NCBI GenBank assembly: GCA_023473785.1
Contig: JAMCYD010000021.1
Span: 1-9,874 of the forward strand
Direction: 5' to 3'
Source of the DNA: Patescibacteria group bacterium
GTDB taxonomy: Bacteria; Patescibacteriota; Microgenomatia; Levybacterales; UBA12049
DNA: 9,874 nucleotides
The position numbers and the translations under genes were made by a program. A model generated the notes under the pieces. That model had not been told where the DNA came from, did not search any database, and worked only from the letters and a program-made list of their open reading frames with translations. Positions within the stretch are counted from its first letter, which is position 1. The number at the start of each line of letters is the position of its first letter. Below are positions 1 through 5,389 of the stretch, piece after piece.

Positions 1-23
1 TGCTCCCTTAAGGCAATCTGGTC

Positions 24-29
24 TATAAT
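24..29 (+). promoter_or_regulatory. -10 element of the tRNA-Gly promoter
   Basis: A perfect TATAAT lies 26 bases before the first tRNA base, so transcription would start near 36 with a leader of about 20 nt for RNase P to remove. The matching -35 would fall at bases 1-6 (TGCTCC), which is a poor match. The TTGACA at 49-54 is too close to the tRNA to be its -35. Confidence 0.6.
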
Positions 30-55
30 AGAATTCACGTAAGGTTAATTGACAT

Positions 56-126
56 GCGGGTGTAGTTCAATGGTAGAACACGACTTTTCCAAAGTCGATA
101 CGAGAGTTCGATTCTCTTCACCCGCT
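56..126 (+). tRNA. tRNA-Gly (anticodon TCC)
   Basis: The sequence folds as a full cloverleaf. The acceptor stem pairs GCGGGTG (56-62) with CACCCGC (119-125), and the discriminator is T126. The D stem is GTTC/GAAC. The anticodon stem is CGACT/AGTCG around the loop TTTCCAA, placing the anticodon TCC at 88-90, which reads GGA. The T arm is GAGAG-TTCGATT-CTCTT with one G-T pair. The genomic 3' end continues CTG, so CCA is not encoded and must be added by CCA-adding enzyme. It converges on the 160-aa gene 17 bases downstream, and no clear terminator hairpin separates them. Confidence 0.96.
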
Positions 127-143
127 CTGGGTAAAGTTACTCT

Positions 144-626
144 TTAATGCTGCGGATTAGGGTTAGGTTGGGGGGCTTTGTGGTCCTTCAAAGGAGGTTC
201 ACCGAGTATGTCTAAAACGGCATTCCCAACCCTAAGCATATCTGTCCGGACAGTGTCTAAATGTTCCAGTTCCTGTTCTTTGCCTATTACAGCTCCTCTT
301 TCAAAAAGTACACCAAGGGAATGAGATGTTACTCTTTCGGCTTCAAGGTCAATCTTTCTTATCCGTGTTTCAAAGAGATGTCTAATGGCTGGTGGCGCAG
401 TGATGCCTCCTAGAACAAGGTTGCGATCTCTTATTAATTCCGCTTGTCTTTGTTGTAAATTCAGTATTTCATGTTGTCTTCTTCTGACAGCTCCGTTAGT
501 GTCAACATGCAGCTCTAGATCTCTCGCCTGTGCTATCTTCTCGGCTATTTTTTTTAATTCATCATCAAAAATACCCGCAATTGCTGCGGTTCTTTCTTCA
601 GGCGTGCTTGGTCTGCGTTGCTCCAT
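144..626 (-). CDS. hypothetical helical, possibly coiled-coil protein, 160 aa
   Basis: I do not recognise this protein. It is soluble, has no signal peptide or membrane segment, and is rich in E, R, K, Q and L. Residues about 8-70 and 82-142 look like long amphipathic helices separated by a Gly/Pro break near 73-79, suggesting a helical hairpin or short coiled coil. The tail (145-160) is Pro/Asn-rich and probably disordered. The ATG at 626 is chosen because a promoter (TTGCAA, 17 bp, TAAAAT preceded by TGC) ends 11 bases upstream and there is no Shine-Dalgarno sequence. It is a single-gene unit. A reverse-frame ORF at 385-654 is Cys/Ser-rich and looks like a shadow. No function is assigned. 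Confidence 0.75.
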   Translation of the reverse strand: MEQRRPSTPEERTAAIAGIFDDELKKIAEKIAQARDLELHVDTNGAVRRRQHEILNLQQRQAELIRDRNLVLGGITAPPAIRHLFETRIRKIDLEAERVTSHSLGVLFERGAVIGKEQELEHLDTVRTDMLRVGNAVLDILGEPPLKDHKAPQPNPNPQH

Positions 627-637
627 AATGAGGGATA

Positions 638-666
638 ATTTTAGCAGAATTTGAGTAATATTGCAA
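638..666 (-). promoter_or_regulatory. promoter of the 160-aa gene
   Basis: On the minus strand, TTGCAA (666-661) is followed after 17 bp by TAAAAT (643-638), with the extended -10 bases TGC (646-644). The -10 ends 11 bases before the ATG, so the predicted leader is only a few nucleotides. Confidence 0.55.
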
Positions 667-674
667 TATAAAGA

Positions 675-1514
675 CTAGTGAACAAAAACTAACTGGAGGA
701 TTTTAATAACTTCCCAAAAGCCCCACAGCGAAATTCCGACAAAGGCCAGCCCACCGAGAATAAGCACAATGGGATGACGTACCACTGCAGTTGTTTTTCC
801 CGGCGAAAGGAATAACCCGAGGTTTAAAAGCATGTGTCCCAAGAAAACTCCTACGGCAAAGCCATAAACATTTACAATGGAAAAAAGAGGTATATAGCCT
901 GCAAAGTCATCGAGTCCCAAGATAAACGGGATGGTTATTGAAAACATAGCCAGATTTGCGAAAGAAAGCATTTTTGCATTTATAATACTTAGATTTGGAA
1001 TAAGCGGTTTTAAAAGTTTGCCTGATAAGCTATTTATAAAATTAAGCTGTTTTTGCAAAAGAGAAATGGAAGAATGAACTTTTGCAAAATTTTCGTATTT
1101 AAGAAATTCCTCAAGGCTCTCCTGTGCCATTCTAAGAAGAATCAGGGATGCAGCTGTAATCATCAAAGCCATAAGAACAGGGATTTCCTTGAAAAAAGTC
1201 CAGATAATTAAGACAAGAAGAGTTCCCAGGCCGTTTCCCAAAGCCGTGCCAAGTTCGATTGCAATTCTTTTCTTCCATCCGGGATTGCTGTGCATTAAAT
1301 TTCCGATAAATATGGCAAAATCAACAGAAGTTTTAAGATAAATCGCAAGCCCGATTAGTATGTCTCTTTTGCGAAGAATAAGTATAATTTTCATCTTAGC
1401 GGGTAGTAAATTAAGCGCGAGAATTAGTAAGTATAAAATTCCCCATAAACTCAGAAATGTAATAAACGTTAAGAGGATTGGAATAACCTGCTGTAGTTTT
1501 CTACCGATCTTCAT
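675..1514 (-). CDS. polytopic membrane protein, tentatively LysE/CadD/TerC-like, 279 aa
   Basis: This is an integral membrane protein with about six or seven hydrophobic segments (roughly 10-37, 50-71, 90-108, 110-130, 183-200, 205-236, 247-274) and a charged central stretch (130-180). Two similar parts can be seen. Residues 65-102 begin with DFAIFIGN and contain ELGTALGNGLG. Residues 202-235 begin with DDFAGYIPLF and contain GFAVGVFLGH. Such internal duplication with an early Asp and glycine-rich helices recalls the LysE/CadD/TerC group of cation or amino-acid exporters, but I cannot confirm membership and the substrate is unknown. The ATG at 1514 is fixed by an extended -10 six bases upstream. 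It lies 35 bases after the LUD gene, with its own promoter. Confidence 0.8.
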   Translation of the reverse strand: MKIGRKLQQVIPILLTFITFLSLWGILYLLILALNLLPAKMKIILILRKRDILIGLAIYLKTSVDFAIFIGNLMHSNPGWKKRIAIELGTALGNGLGTLLVLIIWTFFKEIPVLMALMITAASLILLRMAQESLEEFLKYENFAKVHSSISLLQKQLNFINSLSGKLLKPLIPNLSIINAKMLSFANLAMFSITIPFILGLDDFAGYIPLFSIVNVYGFAVGVFLGHMLLNLGLFLSPGKTTAVVRHPIVLILGGLAFVGISLWGFWEVIKILQLVFVH

Positions 1515-1520
1515 TTATAG

Positions 1521-1529
1521 ATTATAGCA
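1521..1529 (-). promoter_or_regulatory. extended -10 of the membrane-protein gene
   Basis: The minus strand reads TG-C-TATAAT (1529-1521), a perfect -10 with the extended TGn motif, ending six bases before the ATG at 1514. The -35 position is a poor match. Transcription would start at or next to the A of the start codon. Confidence 0.65.
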
Positions 1530-1549
1530 AAACTGAGAAGGATAATTTT

Positions 1550-2170
1550 TTAAAATCCGAGGTTTTTCTTGACTAGGATGACAGTGATTCTCTCCGGTAC
1601 AACTTCTTTATTTATGATCAGAATCTTATTAACCGCAGAATGCACTCCATAAGCTTTTTGGGCTCGTACATCCTCCAGCGGGTAAGAATATTCATAAATT
1701 CTCTTGATTCCTTCCTGAGTGTCAGCAACAATCTTTTGGGTTCCCACCACAAAAATAACTTTTCCACTGCCGTATGCATCAGCAGGAAGCTGACTGCCGG
1801 TGTTTGACGCGATAAGAAGATGGCCGTCCTGCGTTACTGCACTAACGGAAGCTGCTGTCCAATCCGGAGCAGTTCCGAGTTTTCTCATTTCCCTGCCTTG
1901 AGTATTTCTATTCATTGCATAAAGTCTTGGCCTGACAGGATCGTATTTGCCGGATTCGTTTATCTCCTTGGCTACTCCTATTGCTTCCAGGGTTTGGGAT
2001 GTCATGGTAAAAACTTCTGCTCCTTTAGGCACTAGTTCCAAAACCTTTTTTCTTGCCTCTTCTCCATTTTCAACCACTTCGGTCTTAAGATTATTTGAAT
2101 TTAAAGCCTTGACTGTCTTTTCGATTGTTTGGTCGCTGGCAAGTTTGCTAAATTTTTGATTCGGTTTCAT
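1550..2170 (-). CDS. LUD-domain (LutC/YkgG-like, DUF162) protein, 206 aa
   Basis: This protein consists of a single LUD domain. Recognisable pieces are the TMTSQTLEAIG segment (55-65), the glycine-rich SNTGSQLPADAYGSGKV segment (122-138) followed by the strand IFVVGTQKIV, and the C-terminal YPLEDVRA...YGVHSAVNKILII region (163-186). In Bacillus, LutC works with LutA and LutB in oxidation of L-lactate to pyruvate. Neither iron-sulfur partner is visible here, so lactate use cannot be claimed and a stand-alone role is more likely. The gene starts one base after the ArsR gene stops (TAA-T-ATG). A weak purine-rich AAAGAG ten bases upstream, inside the ArsR gene, could serve as ribosome binding site. 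It is almost certainly cotranscribed with, and possibly controlled by, that regulator. Confidence 0.88.
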   Translation of the reverse strand: MKPNQKFSKLASDQTIEKTVKALNSNNLKTEVVENGEEARKKVLELVPKGAEVFTMTSQTLEAIGVAKEINESGKYDPVRPRLYAMNRNTQGREMRKLGTAPDWTAASVSAVTQDGHLLIASNTGSQLPADAYGSGKVIFVVGTQKIVADTQEGIKRIYEYSYPLEDVRAQKAYGVHSAVNKILIINKEVVPERITVILVKKNLGF

Positions 2171-2171
2171 A

Positions 2172-2456
2172 TTAATTTATCTCTTTCTGCCTAAATATTT
2201 TTTGAATATTAATACCTAACTTGTCTAAATAGTCTTGGTTAACTTTATAATAATGATTTACTCCATCTTTTCTGGCTGTTAGGATTTCTGAGTCTACGAG
2301 CTTGTTGAAATGATGAGACAGAGCAGGCTGTGACAATGGAAAATGGGTCATAAGTTCCTGGCAAGAGAGCTCTTTTTTGACTAAAAGCATTTTGACAATA
2401 TCCATTCTTGTGGGATCAGCGAGAGCTTTAAAAATCTTTATGACAATGTTGGACAT
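2172..2456 (-). CDS. ArsR-family winged-helix transcriptional regulator, 94 aa
   Basis: This is a small one-domain DNA-binding protein of typical ArsR/SmtB length. The N-terminal KIFKALADPTRMDIVKML (7-24) is the family hallmark. The helix-turn-helix follows at about 30-55, with recognition helix around QPALSHHFNKL (43-53), then a beta-wing (60-72, ARKDGVNHYYKV). The family's ELCVCDL metal motif is reduced to ELSCQEL with only one Cys (C32), so classical As/Cd sensing through a Cys pair is unlikely. Redox, another ligand or constitutive repression are alternatives. It is the first gene of an operon with the LUD protein one base downstream. It probably represses its own promoter, which is strong and AT-rich. 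Confidence 0.92.
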   Translation of the reverse strand: MSNIVIKIFKALADPTRMDIVKMLLVKKELSCQELMTHFPLSQPALSHHFNKLVDSEILTARKDGVNHYYKVNQDYLDKLGINIQKIFRQKEIN

Positions 2457-2485
2457 ATATTTATTGAAATATTTAAATCTATTAA

Positions 2486-2514
2486 TTTATATCACAGTAT
2501 ATTTTATTTGTCAA
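2486..2514 (-). promoter_or_regulatory. promoter of the ArsR-LUD operon
   Basis: A consensus TTGACA (2514-2509) and TATAAA (2491-2486) are separated by 17 bp on the minus strand, with TG-A just before the -10. The leader would be about 22 nt and is very AT-rich. It contains the 8-bp palindrome ATTTAAAT (2470-2477), which could be part of an ArsR operator, but no long dyad is clear. This is the strongest promoter match in the window. Confidence 0.75.
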
Positions 2515-2537
2515 GTTAGCAAAAAAACTTAGTAAAG

Positions 2538-2567
2538 TTTACATTGCCCAAGGAAATCTAGTACAAT
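2538..2567 (+). promoter_or_regulatory. promoter of the 76-aa gene
   Basis: TTTACA (2538-2543) and TACAAT (2562-2567) are 18 bp apart. The -10 ends six bases before the ATG at 2574, so the transcript is predicted to be leaderless. It diverges from the ArsR-LUD promoter and the two do not overlap. Confidence 0.6.
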
Positions 2568-2573
2568 AGTAGT

Positions 2574-2804
2574 ATGAAAAGACAAAAATTATCAGGACCT
2601 GTGGAGCTTACCGGAAACAAGGTACGCAGGATTAGCGAATTAAGGCATTTTCTAAGACTTCGCGAAGATAGTCGAGGCACACGCGATATCGTAAATCATC
2701 TTGTAACTAGCGCCTACAACTTATCAAGAGGTGCAGGTTGGACTGATCACGAAATAAAACTGCTGACTTCCGAATTTAAAGGAGGAAGGGAATCTGGTGG
2801 CTAA
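2574..2804 (+). CDS. small basic hypothetical protein, 76 aa
   Basis: I do not recognise this protein. It is strongly basic in its first half (many K and R up to residue 37) and looks helical. The second half contains GWTDHEIKLLTSEF (55-68), which faintly resembles the start of a Myb/SANT-like helix (WT-x(2)-E-x(2)-LL), but one short match proves nothing. A nucleic-acid-binding role is only a guess from charge. Support for it being real is the well-spaced promoter placed six bases before the ATG. No Shine-Dalgarno sequence is present. The gene stops 56 bases before the tRNA-Arg gene. It could lie upstream in the same transcript, though the tRNAs have their own -10 candidate. Confidence 0.6.
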   Translation: MKRQKLSGPVELTGNKVRRISELRHFLRLREDSRGTRDIVNHLVTSAYNLSRGAGWTDHEIKLLTSEFKGGRESGG

Positions 2805-2832
2805 GTCAAGGCTGGCGGGCCGGGAGCATTTT

Positions 2833-2841
2833 TGATACAAT
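2833..2841 (+). promoter_or_regulatory. extended -10 upstream of the tRNA-Arg/tRNA-His pair
   Basis: TG-A-TACAAT (2833-2841) ends 19 bases before tRNA-Arg, giving a predicted leader of about 13 nt. The -35 region is GC-rich and matches poorly. A TATACT directly after it (2841-2846) is a second possible hexamer. Confidence 0.5.
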
Positions 2842-2860
2842 ATACTAGGCTTAACTGGTT

Positions 2861-2933
2861 GGCCCGGTAGCTCAATGGATAGAGCAACTCCCTTCTAAGG
2901 AGTAGGTTGCGCGTTCAACTCGCGCCCGGGTCG
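2861..2933 (+). tRNA. tRNA-Arg (anticodon TCT)
   Basis: This is a full cloverleaf. The acceptor stem is GGCCCGG (2861-2867) with CCGGGTC (2926-2932), including one G-T pair, and the discriminator is G2933. The D stem is GCTC/GAGC. The anticodon stem is ACTCC/GGAGT around CTTCTAA, giving anticodon TCT at 2894-2896, which reads AGA. The T arm is GCGCG-TTCAACT-CGCGC. CCA is not encoded, since the 3' sequence continues CAA. It lies 16 bases upstream of tRNA-His and is probably cotranscribed with it. Confidence 0.96.
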
Positions 2934-2949
2934 CAACATATCACGAAAT

Positions 2950-3027
2950 GGTGATCGTAGCTCAATTGGTTAGAGCACCAGGTTGTGGACCTGGGGGTTG
3001 GCGGTTCAAGTCCGCTCGGTCACCCCA
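2950..3027 (+). tRNA. tRNA-His (anticodon GTG), with encoded G-1 and CCA
   Basis: The acceptor stem is GTGATCG (2951-2957) with CGGTCAC (3017-3023). The base before it is G (2950) and the discriminator is C3024, giving the G-1:C73 identity pair that histidyl-tRNA synthetase needs. The anticodon stem CCAGG/CCTGG encloses TTGTGGA, so the anticodon is GTG. The T arm is GGCGG-TTCAAGT-CCGCT with one G-T pair. Bases 3025-3027 are CCA, so this tRNA carries its 3' end in the DNA, unlike the other two in the window. A short T run (3030-3034) follows but there is no clear terminator hairpin. Confidence 0.96.
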
Positions 3028-3103
3028 ATTTTTCTAGCATCGAATAAATATATCAAACTACTCAATCCAAAACGAGATTTGAACCCCATAGGCTTAACTT
3101 ATC
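3028..3103. other. short intergenic stretch after the tRNA pair
   Basis: This AT-rich spacer has no ORF. It starts with AATTTTTCT, which may help end the tRNA transcript. Bases 3073-3087 read on the minus strand as GGGGTTCAAATCTCG, resembling a tRNA T-loop, but no complete tRNA surrounds it. Confidence 0.4.
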
Positions 3104-3112
3104 TGATATAAT
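3104..3112 (+). promoter_or_regulatory. extended -10 of the permease gene
   Basis: TG-A-TATAAT (3104-3112) is a perfect extended -10 that ends six bases before the ATG at 3119. No good -35 is seen at 16-18 bp, as expected for an extended -10 promoter. The transcript is predicted to be leaderless. Confidence 0.65.
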
Positions 3113-3118
3113 TTTTCT

Positions 3119-4021
3119 ATGGTTGAAGCGTTGGCGAAAGTAAGCCCACCAATTCTTATTTTCTTTCTTGGTTATTTATTGAAAAGATTAGGGTTAATCA
3201 AAAAAGAAGATGGAGATTTATTCTTAAAGCTCGTCTTCTATATTGTAATGCCAGCCCTATATTTACTGTCTATTCCATCAATAAAGCTTGTTCCCAGTTT
3301 GCTCTATCTCCCGCTTCTCGTTCCAGTTGTTGTTTTTACTACATTTTTTCTTTCTTGGGTTACCGCAAAATTCTTGGGTTTGGAAAAAACTTCTTTGGGG
3401 GTTTTTCTTGTATCAACTATGATAATGAACACAGGGTTTTTACTGCCTTTTGTTATTGCTGCCTATGGAAATGCTGGCTTGGTACGATTGTCTCTTGTTG
3501 ATGCTACTAACGGATTGCTAACATTCAGCTTTGTTTATTTTATTGCAGCTAAATATGGTGCAGGGCAAACAAGTACGAAGCTTTTAGTGCAAAAAGTGCT
3601 ACTTGCTCCTCCTCTATGGGCTACTCTATTAGGTTTATTTTTGAATATTTCGGGTGTGCAGTTGCCACTATTAGCGATGACTTCTTTGCAAGTTATTGGA
3701 AATCTTGCAACACCCTTTATTACGTTAGCACTTGGTTCTTACTTTACCTTAAAAATTGCAAGAATCTGGCATGTTTTACCTGCAATTTTGATTCGTTTTG
3801 GTTTTGGGTTGTTAATTGGATTTCTTTTTTCAAGTATTTTTCACTTGGAAGGTTTGACCAGAGTAATAGTAATATTAGCTGCTGGAGCGCCTATTGGATA
3901 CAATACTTTGACTTTCTCTTCTCTTGAAAAACTAAACATTGAATATGCTGTAAGCATTGTTTCACTTTCTATGCTCCTTAGTCTAATTATCGTTCCCCTG
4001 CTTTTCGTTTTTATAAAGTAA
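3119..4021 (+). CDS. AEC-family (auxin efflux carrier-like) permease, 300 aa
   Basis: This is an inner-membrane carrier of the AEC family (Mem_trans). The length of 300 aa matches the usual size of about 310. It has roughly ten hydrophobic segments in two halves separated by a more polar region around 147-156. The N-terminal pattern is typical: a first helix, then GYLLKRLGLIKKEDGDLFLKLVFYIVMPAL (18-47) with the conserved Asn/Pro-type break at the start of TM2. The equivalent second-half features are LQVIGNLATPFITLALGSYF (about 190-209) and LAAGAPIGYNTLTFSS (around 254-269). Bacterial members are proposed to move small organic acids or amino-acid-like anions; the substrate cannot be read from sequence. 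It is a single-gene unit with its own promoter and no Shine-Dalgarno sequence, and it converges on the regulator gene. Confidence 0.9.
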   Translation: MVEALAKVSPPILIFFLGYLLKRLGLIKKEDGDLFLKLVFYIVMPALYLLSIPSIKLVPSLLYLPLLVPVVVFTTFFLSWVTAKFLGLEKTSLGVFLVSTMIMNTGFLLPFVIAAYGNAGLVRLSLVDATNGLLTFSFVYFIAAKYGAGQTSTKLLVQKVLLAPPLWATLLGLFLNISGVQLPLLAMTSLQVIGNLATPFITLALGSYFTLKIARIWHVLPAILIRFGFGLLIGFLFSSIFHLEGLTRVIVILAAGAPIGYNTLTFSSLEKLNIEYAVSIVSLSMLLSLIIVPLLFVFIK

Positions 4022-4023
4022 TA

Positions 4024-4039
4024 TCACTTTAGTAAGTGA
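4024..4039 (+). terminator. small hairpin after the permease gene, possible weak terminator
   Basis: TCACTT (4024-4029) and AAGTGA (4034-4039) form a perfect 6-bp stem with a TAGT loop, starting three bases after the permease stop. It lies between two convergent genes. The stem is short and AT-rich and is not followed by a real T-tract (GAATTT), so termination is uncertain. Confidence 0.35.
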
Positions 4040-4116
4040 GAATTTATAAACAATCAAATGCGGTTTTGTAAAATGTTACTTCTTGTAGGGAAATTGTGCT
4101 AAAATAAGTTCGGACA

Positions 4117-5310
4117 TCATTCGGTAGCTGACCCAGAGTCACCTAGAAACTCTTGGTCGGGGTCGGTAAAGATATAACCCATGTCTCTAACGGTTTTAAT
4201 CACTTCGGGCTTTTTAGTGTCGTCTTCGATATTAACTCTCAGTCTATGAATCTCGATTCTTACCAAATCTGGATAACCAATGTATTGCGGTCCCCATACA
4301 TCAGATAGTATTTCACTGCCGAACATAATTCTTCCGTGATTTTTTGCCAGAAACAGCAAGAGTCGCCGCTGAGTTAACGGAAGACTAATCTTTTTTCCAT
4401 TTTTAGTTACTGCATCTTCCTCAAGATCAACCTTTACTCCATTTTTACCTTCTACAAAACGTACAAAAACTTCTGTACCTTGTCTTCCAGTAGTTTGTGC
4501 TTCCTTTATTTCGTCGGTGGGTTCAGGAGCTAGCGCAGTATTTTCTTCTTGTTCTGCTTGATGCCGTAAAGAATCTTCAGGAGATTCGAGTATATACCCT
4601 ACTCCTTTAACGGTTTTGATTAAATCTCTTGTTTCTATTTCTCTAATTTTTTTTCTGAGCCTAGAAATGCGTTCAGTTAAATGCATACTGTTGCGTATTT
4701 GCATATGGTCTGAAATGCTTACCAGGGCATCTCTATTTGTTAGAACTATTCCCCTCCTGCGTTCGATCAAAGCTGTTAGCAGAGCGGATTCTGTTCTTGT
4801 CAACGCTATCCTTTTTCCATCTTTTTGCAGAAATCCCGGAGTAACTGTTAGATCTCCAATTTTATGCGTTTTGGAATCAAGGTATGGTTGTCTAGATCGT
4901 AAGGATGCTCTGATATGCACGGCTAAAAAATCTGGAGAAACTGGCTCTGGTAGGAAAAAATCGGCGCCGTCGTTTAAGGCATTAATTCCCAGCCTGTCTA
5001 TATTGGCTGAGCTTGCCGGTGTGATTACAATATAAGGTGGTCTTAAGTCATCTGATGTTAGCCACTCCAAGCTAATTGGATTAACAACGATTAAATCCGG
5101 ATGGGAATCAGTAATAAGAGCTTGTGTATCTTGTGCATTGGTAGAATATAAGACATTAAAATCTTGCCGTGAAAGTCCCACTACGAGATTTCTCCTTACG
5201 TTAAATGAACTTTCCGCAACTAGAATAAGAGGTCTTCTTTCTAGTGGTTCTTTTGCTGCGTTTTGGTGTTCAACGCCAGTTCTAGGAGCAAGTTCGGTAA
5301 TTGTTGCCAT
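4117..5310 (-). CDS. pseudo-receiver plus tandem OmpR/PhoB-type winged-helix regulator, 397 aa
   Basis: This looks like a DNA-binding regulator built as receiver, winged helix, linker, winged helix. Residues 27-140 have response-regulator layout but lost the chemistry: the acidic pair after strand 1 is A32-E33, the phospho-Asp position after PDLIVV is N77, and the Lys before the conserved Pro is E122. T97 remains. Winged helix 1 (about 147-243) has recognition helix MHLTERISRLRKKI and wing TVKGVGYIL. Winged helix 2 (about 290-383) has DLVRIEIHRLRVNIE and TVRDMGYIF. A Glu/Pro/Thr-rich linker (245-280) joins them. Canonical family members have one winged helix and about 230 aa. The start is the ATG at 5310, seven bases after a good -10; the upstream in-frame extension to 5409 is hydrophobic and overlaps the divergent gene. 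Phosphorylation seems unlikely. Confidence 0.88.
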   Translation of the reverse strand: MATITELAPRTGVEHQNAAKEPLERRPLILVAESSFNVRRNLVVGLSRQDFNVLYSTNAQDTQALITDSHPDLIVVNPISLEWLTSDDLRPPYIVITPASSANIDRLGINALNDGADFFLPEPVSPDFLAVHIRASLRSRQPYLDSKTHKIGDLTVTPGFLQKDGKRIALTRTESALLTALIERRRGIVLTNRDALVSISDHMQIRNSMHLTERISRLRKKIREIETRDLIKTVKGVGYILESPEDSLRHQAEQEENTALAPEPTDEIKEAQTTGRQGTEVFVRFVEGKNGVKVDLEEDAVTKNGKKISLPLTQRRLLLFLAKNHGRIMFGSEILSDVWGPQYIGYPDLVRIEIHRLRVNIEDDTKKPEVIKTVRDMGYIFTDPDQEFLGDSGSATE

Positions 5311-5317
5311 AGGCGCG

Positions 5318-5346
5318 AGTATAACAAAACAGGAATAGAAATTCAA
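5318..5346 (-). promoter_or_regulatory. promoter of the tandem winged-helix regulator
   Basis: On the minus strand TTGAAT (5346-5341) and TATACT (5323-5318) are 17 bp apart, with extended -10 bases TGT (5326-5324). The -10 ends seven bases before the ATG at 5310, so the transcript is predicted to be leaderless. Its -35 lies inside the 13-bp dyad and overlaps the deacetylase promoter. Confidence 0.65.
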
Positions 5347-5364
5347 TTTCAGTATTGATATAAT
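5336..5364 (+). promoter_or_regulatory. promoter of the polysaccharide deacetylase gene
   Basis: TG-A-TATAAT (5356-5364) is a perfect extended -10. At 17 bp upstream is TAGAAA (5336-5341), a partial -35 match. Predicted transcription start is near 5371, giving a leader of about 19 nt with only a weak purine run (GAAAAAG) before the ATG at 5390. Confidence 0.6.
5338..5350. promoter_or_regulatory. 13-bp perfect dyad between divergent promoters, candidate operator
   Basis: GAAATT-C-AATTTC has two perfect 6-base inverted arms around one central base. It covers the -35 of the regulator gene (5341-5346) and overlaps the -35 and spacer of the deacetylase gene. The position suits an operator for both promoters. 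That the neighbouring winged-helix protein binds it is inference; PhoB-type proteins more often bind direct repeats. Confidence 0.45.
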
Positions 5365-5389
5365 AGTTTTAGACGTTTTTTGAAAAAGA

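Noticed and set aside
49..54. TTGACA directly before tRNA-Gly as a -35 element
   Set aside because: The matching -10 would fall inside the tRNA and is not present. TATAAT at 24-29 explains transcription better.
385..654. Plus-strand 89-aa frame opposite the 160-aa gene
   Set aside because: It is Cys/Ser-rich with no promoter or family resemblance. The minus frame has a promoter and a coherent helical composition.
3073..3087. Minus-strand GGGGTTCAAATCTCG, resembling a tRNA T-arm, as a tRNA or integration-site remnant
   Set aside because: Only about three stem pairs form, and there is no acceptor, anticodon or D arm around it. It does not match the T arms of the three tRNAs in the window, so an att site copy is not supported.
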